A stretch of 64,000 bases of DNA from Leeia oryzae DSM 17879 (GCF_000376945.1 NZ_AQXU01000024.1:310001-374000); one strand, 5' to 3'. Positions 34,599-44,509 are shown, numbered from the stretch's first letter. Translations and numbers: made by a program. The notes: generated by a model from the sequence alone, not told the origin.

Positions 34599-35513
34599 TT
34601 AGTCCTTTTCCGGTTCTCCGCCCAGCCAGTCCATCAGGTCTGCCAGCATGGAGCGCAAGGACTCTGCCTGGATGGTCAGCGTGGCTTCAACCAGCGCACG
34701 GCGGTCATCTGTGTCGGTGCTCAGCAGTTCGTCCTGGATCAGATCCATAAACTTCACGCGCTTGATCTGCCAGTCATCAGTCAGCATAAAGCTGATGCGA
34801 TCCTGCCACTGCATGCCCAGTTTTACCGGTTGCTTGCCAGTGGCCAGATGAGCGGCGACTTCCGGTTGCAACAGGTTGTGGCGTGCAAAACGGACAATGC
34901 TCTGGGTGTCGCCATGGCCTTTCAGCTCGCAGTCACTATCCAGCTGGAAGAATTGCAGCTCCTGCTCGTCTTCCGGTACCAGCAGCAGATCCGCCATTTT
35001 GCTGGCAGGAGATTGCGCGGCCTCCGGGCGTTTCATCTTCAGTTCATCAATGGACTGAATCAGCGCGCTCACCACCTGTTCGGCCTTGCCCATATTGCTG
35101 GCATCTACGGCTACCCAGCCGGATTTCGGGTCGATCATCACCGCTACGCGGGAATAACGGCTAAACGCCTGTGGCAGCAAGGTATCCTCGATCTGCTCTT
35201 TCAGGGTCTGCTTTTCCTTGCGGCCCACCCGGCGCGCTTCGGTCGCCTCGATATGGTCCATCTTGGCTTGCAGTTCCTGGTTGATGACGCTCGATGGCAG
35301 GATTTTCTCTTCGGTCTTCAGTACGCACCAAAGTGCGTCGCCAGCAGCAATCACCAGCTCATCACAACCAAAAGCATCCGACCAGCCCGCCTGGGCGCGT
35401 TCGGACTTGCCGCAGCCGACAAAACGCTGGGCAGACAATTTGTCCGCCAGTTCGTCTGCTGTCAGTGAAATAGGGGCCGTCAAACGGTAAAGTTGCAGGT
35501 TTTTGAACCACAT
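34599..35513 (-). CDS. rdgC: recombination-associated protein RdgC
   Basis: 304 residues, full length. MWFKNLQLYRLTAPISL at the start, FVGCGKSERAQAGW, and ITFMLTDDWQIKRVKFMD-type sequence are characteristic. RdgC forms a ring-shaped dimer that binds double-stranded DNA and limits RecA activity. The frame is open to 35759, but the family starts at MWFKN, so the ATG at 35513 is used. Divergent from uvrC with 63 bases between. Confidence 0.95.
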   Translation of the reverse strand: MWFKNLQLYRLTAPISLTADELADKLSAQRFVGCGKSERAQAGWSDAFGCDELVIAAGDALWCVLKTEEKILPSSVINQELQAKMDHIEATEARRVGRKEKQTLKEQIEDTLLPQAFSRYSRVAVMIDPKSGWVAVDASNMGKAEQVVSALIQSIDELKMKRPEAAQSPASKMADLLLVPEDEQELQFFQLDSDCELKGHGDTQSIVRFARHNLLQPEVAAHLATGKQPVKLGMQWQDRISFMLTDDWQIKRVKFMDLIQDELLSTDTDDRRALVEATLTIQAESLRSMLADLMDWLGGEPEKD

Positions 35514-35576
35514 AATAATGATTAACCTTGTTGTTTCAGCAGCAAAGGGCGGAAGTTTACTATAATCATGCGTTCC

Positions 35577-37436
35577 ATGTCTGATGACCGAACCCCGATG
35601 ACGGACGAAGTGCAGTTTGATATTCCCGAATTCCTGAAAAACCTGCCGCTGCTGCCGGGCGTGTACCGCATGCTGGATGCCGCCGGCAATGTGCTGTATG
35701 TCGGGAAAGCCAAGGCGCTGAAAAAGCGGGTCAGTTCGTATTTCCAGAAAACCGACCATTCACCGCGTATCCGGCTGATGGTGGGGCAGGTAGCCAGAAT
35801 TGAGGTCACCATTACCCGTAGCGAGGCCGAGGCGCTGCTACTGGAAAACAACCTCATCAAGAGCCTGAAACCCAAATACAACATCCTGTTCCGGGACGAT
35901 AAAAGCTACCCCTACATCATGCTGTCCGGGCACGAATTCCCCCGGGTGGCCTATTACCGTGGCGGGCTGGATCGCCGGCACCAGTATTTTGGCCCGTTTC
36001 CCAACGTCTGGGCCGTACGTGACAGCGTACACCTGCTACAAAAAATTTTCCGCCTGCGCACCTGCGAAGACACCGTGTTCAATAACCGGTCGCGCCCCTG
36101 CCTGCTGTACCAGATCAAGCGTTGTTCCGGGCCTTGTGTCAATCTGATTTCGTCTGAAGACTATGCCGCAGATGTCAACGCGGCGCGCTTGCTGCTGGAA
36201 GGCAAGCAAAAGGATGTGACCGACCGCTTAACCGTGCAGATGCAGAAACTGGCCGAGAACTTCGAGTACGAAGCCGCCGCCGTGGTGCGCGACCAGATCC
36301 AGCAATTGCAGGCGGTGCAGGAGAAACAGTTTATCTCCAGCAACGTCAGCCAGCTCGATACCGACATCGTGGCCGCCGTCATGGCCGAAGGGCAGGCGTG
36401 TGTCAATCTGGTCATGATCCGGGGTGGCCGCCATCTGGGTGACAAAGCCTTGTTCCCGGGGCATGTGTCGGAAGGCACCACACCCGTCGAGGTACTGGAA
36501 GCCTTCCTGGAACAGCACTATCAAGAGCTTTCTCCGCCTGCGCTGATCGTCATTAACCAGCCCATCGAAGATGCCGGTCTGGCAGACATTCTGTCCGAGC
36601 AAGCGGGTCGCAAGGTCAAGCTCAACAGTAATCCCAACGGTGAACGCCGGGTCTGGCTGCAAATGGCCGAGAAGAATGCCCAACTGGCACTGGCCCAGCG
36701 CTTGTTGTCCAAAGCCGCCCAAGACCAGCGGCTGGCTGCGCTCGGTGAAGCGCTTGGGTTCAGCGAGCTGCCGGAACGGATCGAATGCTTTGACATCAGC
36801 CACACGCAAGGCGAAGCCACGGTGGCGTCCTGCGTGGTGTACGACAAACGCTCGATCCAGCCATCCGAATACCGGCGCTTTAACATCACCGGCATCACCC
36901 CGGGGGATGACTACGCCGCCATGCGGCAAGCCCTGACCCGGCGCTATGGCAAGCTGGTCGATCTGCAAGCGGCCGGTGAAGAAGTACGGCTGCCGGATTT
37001 GCTGCTGATTGATGGCGGTCTCGGACAGGTCAATATTGCGCTCGAAGTACTGGCCGAAGTCGGCCTGCCTGATTTGCCCATCGTCGGCGTGGCCAAAGGC
37101 GAAGAACGCAAGCCCGGGCTTGAAACGCTGGTCATTCCCCAGCAAGACTTGACCATCAATCTGCCTACGGATGCGCCGGCACTCCATCTGATCCAGCAGA
37201 TCCGCGATGAGGCTCACCGGTTTGCCATTACCGGACATCGTGCCAAACGGGGCAAAGCAAGGGTACAATCCAGCCTGCAGGAAATCGAAGGGGTTGGTGC
37301 AAAACGTCGCCAGCGTCTTTTGACCCGGTTTGGTGGCATGCAAGGACTGCAGGCAGCGAGTGAAGAGGATATCGCTGCCGTTGAAGGTATCGGCCCGTCA
37401 TTGGCCGAACGTATCTACCGGCAACTGCACTCATAA
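35577..37436 (+). CDS. uvrC: excinuclease ABC subunit C
   Basis: About 619 residues. GIY-YIG nuclease ([20 protein letters not shown], 26-45), Cys-containing linker ([16 protein letters not shown]), UVR motif near 205-240, RNase H-like 5' nuclease with [18 protein letters not shown] and [10 protein letters not shown], and two HhH motifs at the C-terminus ([26 protein letters not shown]). It makes both incisions of nucleotide excision repair. In-frame ATGs at 35568, 35577 and 35598 are all possible; a TATAAT at 35561 argues against the first. Confidence 0.95.
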   Translation: MSDDRTPMTDEVQFDIPEFLKNLPLLPGVYRMLDAAGNVLYVGKAKALKKRVSSYFQKTDHSPRIRLMVGQVARIEVTITRSEAEALLLENNLIKSLKPKYNILFRDDKSYPYIMLSGHEFPRVAYYRGGLDRRHQYFGPFPNVWAVRDSVHLLQKIFRLRTCEDTVFNNRSRPCLLYQIKRCSGPCVNLISSEDYAADVNAARLLLEGKQKDVTDRLTVQMQKLAENFEYEAAAVVRDQIQQLQAVQEKQFISSNVSQLDTDIVAAVMAEGQACVNLVMIRGGRHLGDKALFPGHVSEGTTPVEVLEAFLEQHYQELSPPALIVINQPIEDAGLADILSEQAGRKVKLNSNPNGERRVWLQMAEKNAQLALAQRLLSKAAQDQRLAALGEALGFSELPERIECFDISHTQGEATVASCVVYDKRSIQPSEYRRFNITGITPGDDYAAMRQALTRRYGKLVDLQAAGEEVRLPDLLLIDGGLGQVNIALEVLAEVGLPDLPIVGVAKGEERKPGLETLVIPQQDLTINLPTDAPALHLIQQIRDEAHRFAITGHRAKRGKARVQSSLQEIEGVGAKRRQRLLTRFGGMQGLQAASEEDIAAVEGIGPSLAERIYRQLHS

Positions 37437-37495
37437 TAAACAAGACGCAGGCGAATAACCGCCATCAAGCGTCATAACGACACTGGAAACAGAAG

Positions 37496-38080
37496 ATGTT
37501 CAATCTTCCTACATTGTTAACATGGCTGCGCATTGTGCTGATCCCGATGTTTATCGGCATTTATTACCTGCCGGACAAATGGCTGCCGCCACTGGACAAA
37601 AACTATCTGGCCACGGGGTTTTTTCTGCTCGCAGCGATTACCGACTGGCTGGATGGCTACCTGGCCCGCAAGCTGAAGCAGACCTCCGCCTTTGGCGCTT
37701 TTCTGGACCCGGTGGCCGACAAGCTGATGGTGGCCGCCGCGCTGGTGATGCTGGTGCAGCTAGACAGGGCCGATGCCATGTTTGCCGTCATTATCATTGG
37801 CCGCGAAATCACCATCTCCGCCTTGCGAGAATGGATGGCCGAACTGGGGGCGAGAAAAAGCGTGGCTGTTTCCTATGTGGGTAAACTCAAGACAGCCGCC
37901 CAGATGGCAGCCATTACCGCCTTGCTGTTTGATGCGCCACTCATCCCCGGTATCGACACTCGGTTTGCCGGTCGGGCCTTGCTGGTCATCGCCGTGATCC
38001 TCACCCTGTGGTCCATGGTGTATTACCTGCGTCAGGCGTGGCCGTTGATGTCAGGTGAAGAAAATTCAACAAAATCGTAA
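37496..38080 (+). CDS. pgsA: CDP-diacylglycerol-glycerol-3-phosphate 3-phosphatidyltransferase
   Basis: 194 residues, about four membrane helices. Complete CDP-alcohol phosphatidyltransferase signature: Asp50, Asp53-Gly54, Ala57-Arg58, Gly67, Asp71, Asp75 (DWLDGYLARKL...GAFLDPVAD). It makes phosphatidylglycerol phosphate in the inner membrane. Sixty bases after uvrC, the order found in many proteobacteria. Confidence 0.95.
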   Translation: MFNLPTLLTWLRIVLIPMFIGIYYLPDKWLPPLDKNYLATGFFLLAAITDWLDGYLARKLKQTSAFGAFLDPVADKLMVAAALVMLVQLDRADAMFAVIIIGREITISALREWMAELGARKSVAVSYVGKLKTAAQMAAITALLFDAPLIPGIDTRFAGRALLVIAVILTLWSMVYYLRQAWPLMSGEENSTKS

Positions 38081-38088
38081 GCAGGGTG

Positions 38089-38116
38089 TTGACAGAATTT
38101 TTAAACCCCTTATAAT
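38089..38116 (+). promoter_or_regulatory. sigma-70 promoter of tRNA-Gly operon
   Basis: TTGACA at 38089-38094, 16-base spacer, TATAAT at 38111-38116: consensus at both hexamers. It ends about 40 bases before the first tRNA and overlaps the region just after pgsA. Confidence 0.85.
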
Positions 38117-38156
38117 TGCGGTCTCTTGTGAATGCAACAGCAAGCAGCAAGACGAA

Positions 38157-38232
38157 GCGGGAGTAGCTCAGTTGGTAGAGCGCAACCTTGCCAAGGTTGA
38201 GGTCGCGAGTTCGAGACTCGTCTCCCGCTCCA
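38157..38232 (+). tRNA. tRNA-Gly(GCC)
   Basis: 76 nt from GCGGGAG to CCA. The anticodon loop CTTGCCAAG gives GCC; the acceptor and T arms pair fully. CCA is encoded. Identical in sequence to the second copy at 38308-38383. Confidence 0.97.
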
Positions 38233-38307
38233 CTAAATACTTAGTGGTGGCACGTTAAAACCGGGTTCAACATCCGGGGCTAACAAAAAAGTTTCACACT
38301 CCATAAT

Positions 38308-38383
38308 GCGGGAGTAGCTCAGTTGGTAGAGCGCAACCTTGCCAAGGTTGAGGTCGCGAGTTCGAGACTCGTCTCCCGCTCCA
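38308..38383 (+). tRNA. tRNA-Gly(GCC), second copy
   Basis: 76 nt, identical to the preceding tRNA-Gly. The 75-base spacer between them has no own promoter apparent, so the two and tRNA-Cys are likely one transcript. Confidence 0.97.
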
Positions 38384-38457
38384 GTTTCTTTAGGTGCCAT
38401 CTCCGGTGCCTGGCTTTACAGATTTGTATCATCCAAACGTTTAACAAGTCTGTCTAA

Positions 38458-38531
38458 GGCGGAGTAGCAAAATGGTTATGCAGCGGATTGCAAATCCGTC
38501 TATGCCGGTTCGATTCCGGCCTCCGCCTCCA
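38458..38531 (+). tRNA. tRNA-Cys(GCA)
   Basis: 74 nt from GGCGGAG to CTCCA. Anticodon loop GATTGCAAATC gives GCA. T arm CCGGTTCGATTCCGG intact, CCA encoded. Follows the tRNA-Gly pair, a common betaproteobacterial Gly-Cys grouping. Confidence 0.97.
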
Positions 38532-38679
38532 GCATTTTTTCCTTTCCCCAAATTTGTTTGCTTCACTTTGTCTTTTTCTCTTTCTGTTTCCGGTTTCATG
38601 AACTAATCTTGTTTCAGATTAACAGGAACAAGTAGACGTGTGCCTTGCGATACTGGCATCTGGCGTGGCGTCATGGGGA

Positions 38680-39438
38680 ATGGTTTTGATCAAGCGTCTG
38701 GGTTTGTTGATTTTATTTCTTGTTGCATCATCTTTTGCTTCTGCAGCGAAAATTTCTCTGGTCACTGGTGATTATGTGCCGTTAACGGGGCCTTCCCTGA
38801 AAAACCAGGGGCCCATCACCGAGCTGGTCACAGCGATATTTACCGCTGCCGGATATGATGTAGGACCAGTGACCATGCTGCCGTGGGCGCGTGGCCAGCT
38901 GTTGACCAAACAGGCGCGTTATCATGCGACCTTCCCGTACTCAAAAAATGCAGAACGCGAACAGGATTTTTTGTATTCGGACGTGATTTTGCACAGTGAC
39001 ATTTTTTTCTTTGTCCGGACCGAGGATGCAAGCCATGACCTTGGTCCGACATGGAAAAACAAAATCCTGTGTCGTCCTGTCGGTTACGTGATGGACAATA
39101 TCCAGCCTTTGCTGGATCGGTATCAGATCAGTCTGGAGCGTCCGTATGACATTAGTGCCTGTTTCAAGCTATTGATGAATCATCGGGTGGATGTGGTACC
39201 GATACAGGACATTGTCGGCTGGAACGAAGTCAGGCAGCTACCGGCGCCGCATCCGGACGTGGCTGTGCTGCACAGCACCCTCAATACCACCGAAGGGGAT
39301 TTGTATTTAATCGCCCCGAGGAAAAGTGCGTCGTCCCCCCTGCTGATCAAACGCTTCAACCAGACCTTGCAGTTGTTTCGGCAAAGTGGTCGATACAAAA
39401 TGTTGCTGAAAGATTTGTTCATGCATTCGGTGCCGTAA
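38680..39438 (+). CDS. solitary family 3 solute-binding periplasmic protein
   Basis: About 252 residues. Signal peptide LIKRLGLLILFLVASSFASAAK then ISLVTGDYVPLTG and MLPWARGQLLTKQARYHATFPYSKNAEREQDFLYS, the same LPWAR and (T/S)xxRExxF layout as the paralogues at 13454 and 14375. No transporter genes nearby. The frame is open from a GTG at 38638, but a 37-residue signal would be unusual; the ATG at 38680 is chosen, TTG at 38686 being an alternative with better ribosome-site spacing. Confidence 0.78.
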   Translation: MVLIKRLGLLILFLVASSFASAAKISLVTGDYVPLTGPSLKNQGPITELVTAIFTAAGYDVGPVTMLPWARGQLLTKQARYHATFPYSKNAEREQDFLYSDVILHSDIFFFVRTEDASHDLGPTWKNKILCRPVGYVMDNIQPLLDRYQISLERPYDISACFKLLMNHRVDVVPIQDIVGWNEVRQLPAPHPDVAVLHSTLNTTEGDLYLIAPRKSASSPLLIKRFNQTLQLFRQSGRYKMLLKDLFMHSVP

Positions 39439-39591
39439 GCCGTTTATCCTCGCATCCCTGCCATTTCGTTATCCGTTTTCAGCAATTTCTGAGTTGCACC
39501 ATCTCCTGAATTTGATGTCCGTTTTCCGCGAGCAGTCCTGTGGACTTTGCAGTATGCTGTGATCCATGACAATCACAAGTGGTGATTCACG

Positions 39592-41067
39592 GTGGATAAC
39601 GCCCAGTACTATAGTGCCTTGCTGGCCAGGGATCGCAAATTTGACGGACGCTTTTTTGTTGGCGTGACCTCGACCAGCATCTATTGTCGTCCAGTCTGCC
39701 GGGTCAAAACACCCAAATCAGAGAATTGCCGGTTTTTTGGCAGTGCTGCGGCGGCAGAGCAAGCCGGATTTCGGCCATGTCTGCGCTGCCGCCCGGAGTT
39801 AGCGCCTGGCTTGTCACCGCTGGATGCGGGAAGCCGCTATGTGCAAGTAGCGACCACCCTGATTGGACGGGGTTATCTGTCAGAGGCCGGTTGTGAAGGG
39901 TTGGCGCAGCGCCTGGGAATTACGGACCGGCATTTGCGCCGGCTGTTTGCCGAATCATTCGGGGTGTCTCCGGTAGAGTATGCCCAGTCGCAGCGTTTAT
40001 TGCTTGCCAAGCGTTTGCTAATGGATACCGATCTACCCATGACTGACGTGGCTTTTGCGGCGGGTTTCGGGAGTGTCCGGCGGTTTAACGAACTGTTTGT
40101 GTCCCGCTACCGGCTGAATCCGGGCGAGATTCGTAAAAAGCGCGAGACCTCGCCGGAAGCTGTGGCTGACCATGTCCGCTTTAAGCTCGCCTACCGGCCA
40201 CCGTACGACTGGGCATGGATGCTGCAGTTCTGGGCGGACCGATCGATTGCGGGTCTGGAGTCCGTAGCGGGCGGTACCTATTGCCGGAGCCTGTCTTTGC
40301 CCCATCAGGGCAGCATGTTGACGGGCTGGTATGCACTTACCCCCATACCGGATGAGCCGACTGTGCAGGTGACGATATCTGTGAGCTTGCTACCGGTACT
40401 GACTGTCGTGCTGCAACTGATCCGGCGGCAATTTGATCTGGACGCATCACCAGACGAAATTGCCCACGGGCTGGGGATGCTGGCCGACGCTTATCCGGGC
40501 AGTCGTTTGCCGGGTACTGTCTCCGGGTTCGAGGTGGCGGTCCGGACCATCTTTGAGCAAGTCATCAGTACGCAAGCGGCCAGACGTTTGTTGGGCGGGT
40601 TGGTAGCACTGTATGGCGAGGGGGTCGAAACCCCAAGTGAAGCAGTCAACCGGCTATTTCCGACGCCAGCCGTATTGGCTGGGCTTGAGGTGGAGGAACT
40701 GGCTGCGCTCAAGATTACCCGGCAAAAAGCAGCGGCGATCATCGCGTTGGCGAAGCAGGTTGAAGCCGGTACGCTGGAGCTGGATCACGTAGTCGATGTG
40801 GCAGAGGCCACCCGGCAACTGCAGGCAATAGAGGGTATCGGCCCGTGGTCGGCCAATTATATTGCCATGCGGGCCTGGGCTTGGCCGGATGCTTATTTGC
40901 CGGATGATTATGTCGTCAAGAAGCTGTTCCCGCAGCACAGGACGCGAGCGCGAGAGGCCATGTCGTCGCAGTGGCGGCCATGGCGAAGTTATGCGGTATT
41001 TTTGTTATGGCGGCACTGGGTAGACCAGCGGCCATTGCCAGATGCATACCTGAATCAGGAAGCTTGA
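39592..41067 (+). CDS. alkA: Ada/AraC-AlkA fusion: alkylation sensor and 3-methyladenine DNA glycosylase
   Basis: 491 residues in three parts. Residues 1-75: Ada zinc domain with Cys32, Cys36, Cys63 and Cys66; Cys32 (SIYCRPVCR) is the expected methyl acceptor from phosphotriesters. Residues 85-185: AraC HTH. Residues 190-485: AlkA N-terminal domain and HhH-GPD glycosylase with IEGIGPWSANYIAMRA and catalytic Asp439 (LPDDYVVKK). The methylguanine transferase part of Ada is missing and supplied by the next gene. Start GTG at 39592. It likely activates its own promoter when methylated. Confidence 0.92.
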   Translation: MDNAQYYSALLARDRKFDGRFFVGVTSTSIYCRPVCRVKTPKSENCRFFGSAAAAEQAGFRPCLRCRPELAPGLSPLDAGSRYVQVATTLIGRGYLSEAGCEGLAQRLGITDRHLRRLFAESFGVSPVEYAQSQRLLLAKRLLMDTDLPMTDVAFAAGFGSVRRFNELFVSRYRLNPGEIRKKRETSPEAVADHVRFKLAYRPPYDWAWMLQFWADRSIAGLESVAGGTYCRSLSLPHQGSMLTGWYALTPIPDEPTVQVTISVSLLPVLTVVLQLIRRQFDLDASPDEIAHGLGMLADAYPGSRLPGTVSGFEVAVRTIFEQVISTQAARRLLGGLVALYGEGVETPSEAVNRLFPTPAVLAGLEVEELAALKITRQKAAAIIALAKQVEAGTLELDHVVDVAEATRQLQAIEGIGPWSANYIAMRAWAWPDAYLPDDYVVKKLFPQHRTRAREAMSSQWRPWRSYAVFLLWRHWVDQRPLPDAYLNQEA

Positions 41068-41069
41068 TC

Positions 41070-41549
41070 ATGAAACAACTTGTATTTTCATCCCCGCTAG
41101 GCGACATGCTGGCCTGCGAAACCGATGGGGCCTTATGCGGACTGTACTTCTTGCCGCAAAAGCATGGGCGGATGCCTGACCCGGCGCTACAGGTGCGTAC
41201 CGAGCTGCTGATGGCGGTAGAGGCCCAGATGCAAGCTTATTTTGCCGGGACGCTCACCGTCTTCGACGTGCCGTTGCAACCCGTTGGCACGGCGTTTCAG
41301 CAAGCCGTCTGGAAGGCGCTGCTCGCGTTACCTTATGGCGAGACCATCAGTTATCAGCTGCTTGCTGACCGGCTGGACAAGCCGACAGCCACGCGCGCCG
41401 TTGCCAATGCGGTAGGGCGCAACCCTGTATCCATCATCATCCCGTGTCATCGGATTATCGGCAGTAATGGCAAACTGACCGGTTACGCTGGGGGGGTAGA
41501 TAAAAAAGCCTGGATGCTGAACCTGGAACAAGGTGGGCAGTTATTCTGA
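41070..41549 (+). CDS. ogt: methylated-DNA-[protein]-cysteine S-methyltransferase
   Basis: 159 residues. N-terminal Ogt-type domain and C-terminal alkyl transferase domain with acceptor Cys126 in IIIPCHRIIGSNGKLTGYAGG; the HTH region includes GETISYQLLADRL. It removes O6-alkyl groups from guanine in a suicide reaction. The ATG at 41070, two bases after the stop of the Ada/AlkA gene and with AGGAAGC upstream, shows the two genes form an operon. Confidence 0.95.
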   Translation: MKQLVFSSPLGDMLACETDGALCGLYFLPQKHGRMPDPALQVRTELLMAVEAQMQAYFAGTLTVFDVPLQPVGTAFQQAVWKALLALPYGETISYQLLADRLDKPTATRAVANAVGRNPVSIIIPCHRIIGSNGKLTGYAGGVDKKAWMLNLEQGGQLF

Positions 41550-41661
41550 TGTGCTCATCCATCAGTCAGACTGATGTAGCGCAGTAAAAATTTCCGTTTG
41601 AGTCATAGCGGGTTTCTCTCTATGCTCAACACATATCACAAGAGAACAGATCGGATACGGG

Positions 41662-42576
41662 ATGAAAACCAGAGACGTCATGGATTTGCTGCTGCTGGCG
41701 GCATTGTGGGGTGCATCGTTTATTTTCATGCGACGTGCCGTGCCGGAGTTCGGACCGGTGGTGCTGATTGCCCTGCGGGTGAGTATTGCAGCCGCTTTTC
41801 TGGTGCCCTTACTGCTGATGCGCCAGGGCAAGGCCGGTTTTGAAGCCCTCAAGGGCAAATGGCTGCGCGTCTGGGTGATGGGGGTACTGAACACGGCATT
41901 ACCGTTTTGCATGCTGGCCTTTGCCTTGCAATACGTGACCGGCGGTTTTGGCTCTATCCTGAATGCCACAACGCCCCTGTGGGGCGCGGTAGTGGCCTGG
42001 CTATGGCTGGGTGACAAACTGAACCATAGCCGGCTGAGCGGCTTGGTGATCGGGTTTGCCGGTGTACTGGTGCTGGTATGGCACAAACTGTCTTGGCAGG
42101 GTGGGGGCGCTGCGCTGGCGGTGCCTGCTGCGTTGCTGGCGACGCTGTCTTACGGCGTGGCAGCCAGTTTTGCCAAACGCTTCTTGCCCGGGGTGAACCC
42201 GTTGTCGCTGGCCATGGGCAGCCAACTGACGGCGACCATTATCCTGCTGCCGGTAGCGCTGCTGATCTGGCCGACGCATCCGGTGTCGATGACGGCCTGG
42301 CAAGGCGCTGGCGTACTGGGCATTGCCTGTACCGCGATTGCCTACATCATCTTCTTCCGCCTGCTGAACAATGTTGGTCCGGCCAAGGCCATTGCCGTGA
42401 CGTTCCTGATCCCAGTATTCGGTGTGGTGTGGGGCGGTCTGTTTTTGTCTGAGGCACCCACACTGAACATGCTGCTGGGGTGTTCCATCATCTTGTGCGG
42501 TACCGCGCTGAGTACAGGGTTATTGACCCTGGGAGGCAAGCCACTGGCGGCCACTGTCGCTACCAAAAAGGCCTGA
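41662..42576 (+). CDS. EamA family (drug/metabolite) transporter
   Basis: 304 residues with ten hydrophobic helices in two EamA repeats. LLLAALWGASFIFMRRAVPEFGP at the start and GVLVLVW between repeats are typical. The family exports metabolites or amino acids; no substrate can be named. Downstream is a hairpin, then a convergent thioesterase gene. Confidence 0.9.
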   Translation: MKTRDVMDLLLLAALWGASFIFMRRAVPEFGPVVLIALRVSIAAAFLVPLLLMRQGKAGFEALKGKWLRVWVMGVLNTALPFCMLAFALQYVTGGFGSILNATTPLWGAVVAWLWLGDKLNHSRLSGLVIGFAGVLVLVWHKLSWQGGGAALAVPAALLATLSYGVAASFAKRFLPGVNPLSLAMGSQLTATIILLPVALLIWPTHPVSMTAWQGAGVLGIACTAIAYIIFFRLLNNVGPAKAIAVTFLIPVFGVVWGGLFLSEAPTLNMLLGCSIILCGTALSTGLLTLGGKPLAATVATKKA

Positions 42577-42589
42577 GGATTGTTGTTGT

Positions 42590-42625
42590 AGCTGTCTGAT
42601 GCAGTTTCTCCTGCATCAGACAGCT
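42590..42625. terminator. perfect hairpin between convergent genes
   Basis: Fifteen-base perfect arms AGCTGTCTGATGCAG / CTGCATCAGACAGCT with a six-base loop, between the EamA and thioesterase genes. No long T run on either strand, so termination is inferred from stability and position. Confidence 0.65.
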
Positions 42626-42640
42626 GTGCTGTCGGTGTAA

Positions 42641-43117
42641 TTAGATATGCTGGCCCATCTCGGCTTCGATGCCTTTACGCAACTCCATCAGTTTCAGCGC
42701 ATAAGACTGCTGGGCTTTTTCATCTTCTGTCTGCGGTTCCCACGCCGGTACCGGCGTCGGGTTGCCGTGGTCGTTCGTCGCCACAAACACCATCACGCAA
42801 TGGGTGGTTTTGTTGAACTCGCCGTCTTTCAGGTCTCCCGCACTCACGTCCACAGCCACGTGCATACTGGTTCTGCCGGTATAGATGACACGGGCGGAGA
42901 CTTCTACCATGCTGCCTAGCAATACCGGTTTGTAAAAACGGATACCCCCCACATACACGGTGACACAATAGCGGCCACTCCAGCCAACCGCGCAGGCATA
43001 GCCGGCCTGGTCAATCCATTTCATCACGGTGCCGCCGTGCACTTTGCCGCCAAAGTTAACATCGGTGGGTTGGGCCAGAAATCGCAGGGTGACTTCTCTC
43101 GGGTTGGTTTTGGCCAT
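42641..43117 (-). CDS. acyl-CoA thioesterase (hotdog fold, YciA-like)
   Basis: 158 residues. FLAQPTDVNFGGKVHGGTVMKWIDQAGYACA has the hotdog helix with conserved Asp and the V(N/H)xxGxxxGG entry; TSMHVAVDVSAGDLK follows. Acts on acyl-CoA in the cytosol. Frame open to 43186, but MAKTNPREVTLRF at 43117 with AGAGAG upstream begins the family. Confidence 0.92.
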   Translation of the reverse strand: MAKTNPREVTLRFLAQPTDVNFGGKVHGGTVMKWIDQAGYACAVGWSGRYCVTVYVGGIRFYKPVLLGSMVEVSARVIYTGRTSMHVAVDVSAGDLKDGEFNKTTHCVMVFVATNDHGNPTPVPAWEPQTEDEKAQQSYALKLMELRKGIEAEMGQHI

Positions 43118-43200
43118 GGTGCATCTCTCTTTATGAGTTTGTTTTGGATAAGGGGGTATTTGTATTAAAGCCTGATTCATGCCCAAGGTGAAGCGTGTGA

Positions 43201-43386
43201 TTACCTACGGCGGTAAAAAAATCCATCTACTGCCGCTGCTGTTGCGTCATGCGCAAAAGCATTTTCGGCCCGATGCCGTTTCAGCTTTTGCCTGACGCGC
43301 TCAATATCCTTATCAGTGATGTGGCTATCGATATAACAACTGTAATCATCCCGATAAGCCGCAGCGTGTAGCAGGTCATATTTCAA
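43201..43386 (-). CDS. doubtful small hypothetical protein
   Basis: 61 codons from a TTG, charged helical sequence DKDIERVRQKLKRHRAENAF and YRRR end. No ribosome binding site and no family. Fills most of the gap between the thioesterase and potF-like genes, so it might also be chance. Confidence 0.28.
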   Translation of the reverse strand: MKYDLLHAAAYRDDYSCYIDSHITDKDIERVRQKLKRHRAENAFAHDATAAAVDGFFYRRR

Positions 43387-43405
43387 TGTTGAGGAGTCAT
43401 CGAGT

Positions 43406-44497
43406 ATGTCTAAACGAAGCCTGTTGGCCAGTTTATTGGGGTTGGTGTTTGCAGGGTCTGCCTTTGCGGCAGAAGAGCCGGTACTGAATATCTATAACTG
43501 GGCAGATTATTTCGGTAAAACCACGCTGGAAAAATTCCAGAAAGAAACCGGTATCAAGGTTACTTACGATAAATACGACAGCAACGAAGCGCTGCAAGCC
43601 AAGCTATTGTCCGGACATAGCGGCTATGATCTGGTCTTCCCCAGCTCGCAGTTCTACGCCAAGCAGGTCAAAGCCAATGTGTTTTTCCAGCTCGACAAGC
43701 GTCAGCTACCAAACCTGAAGAATCTGGACCCGACCGTACTGAAGGCCTTGGGCGAGATCGACCCGGGCAACCAGTTTGGCTTGCCTTATGCACAAGGGAC
43801 GAACGGCCTGGCCATCAATGTGGATAAAGTGACCAAAGCACTGGGTGGCAAACTGCCGGACGATCCGTTGGCCCTGATTTTTGACCCGCAATATGCCAGC
43901 AAGGTAGCCAGCTGTGGCGTATCCTTCTTTGATTCCGCCAGCGAAATGTACACACTGGCCTTCTCTTACATGGGCAAGGATCTGGCGACTGCCACGGCGG
44001 ATGACATGAAAGCGGCCGAGGCCATGCTGAAGAAAATCCGCCCGCATGTGCGCAAATTCATCGGTATCCCGACCCAGCAGATGGCCAGTGGCGAATTCTG
44101 TGTCGCCATGGATTACTCGGGTGACTCTGGTCTGGCGGCCAGCCAGGCCAAGGCCGCCAAGAATGGCGTCAAGCTGCAGTATCTGACCCCCAAGCGCCAT
44201 ACGCCATTCTGGATCGACATGATGGCGATTCCGCGTGATGCCAAACATCCGGGCAATGCGCTCAAATTCATGAACTTCATGATGCGTCCGGAAATCATTG
44301 CCGAACTCACGCACGATATTTTCTATACCACGCCAAATACCGGTACTCAGCCGTACCTGAACGACGAGTTGCGCAAGAATACGGCGATTTTCCCGACCCC
44401 GGAAATGAAGAAAAACTTTGTGCTGGTCAAACCGCTGTCGCCAGATCGTCAGCGTAATCTGATTTCCAGCTTCAATAACTTCAAGGCAGGTCAGTAA
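43406..44497 (+). CDS. potF: polyamine ABC transporter substrate-binding protein (PotF/SpuD-like)
   Basis: 363 residues, signal peptide to about 21 (GSAFAAEE), then LNIYNWADYFGKTTLEKFQKETGIKV as in PotF and SpuD. The ligand-site residues WADYF, YDLVFPSSQF, and the C-terminal FMNFMMRPEIIAEL fit putrescine-type binding. No permease or ATPase is adjacent. The nearby N-carbamoylputrescine amidase suggests a local putrescine link. Start ATG at 43406 follows TTGAGGAG. Confidence 0.88.
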   Translation: MSKRSLLASLLGLVFAGSAFAAEEPVLNIYNWADYFGKTTLEKFQKETGIKVTYDKYDSNEALQAKLLSGHSGYDLVFPSSQFYAKQVKANVFFQLDKRQLPNLKNLDPTVLKALGEIDPGNQFGLPYAQGTNGLAINVDKVTKALGGKLPDDPLALIFDPQYASKVASCGVSFFDSASEMYTLAFSYMGKDLATATADDMKAAEAMLKKIRPHVRKFIGIPTQQMASGEFCVAMDYSGDSGLAASQAKAAKNGVKLQYLTPKRHTPFWIDMMAIPRDAKHPGNALKFMNFMMRPEIIAELTHDIFYTTPNTGTQPYLNDELRKNTAIFPTPEMKKNFVLVKPLSPDRQRNLISSFNNFKAGQ

Positions 44498-44509
44498 GCT
44501 GCTTGCGTA

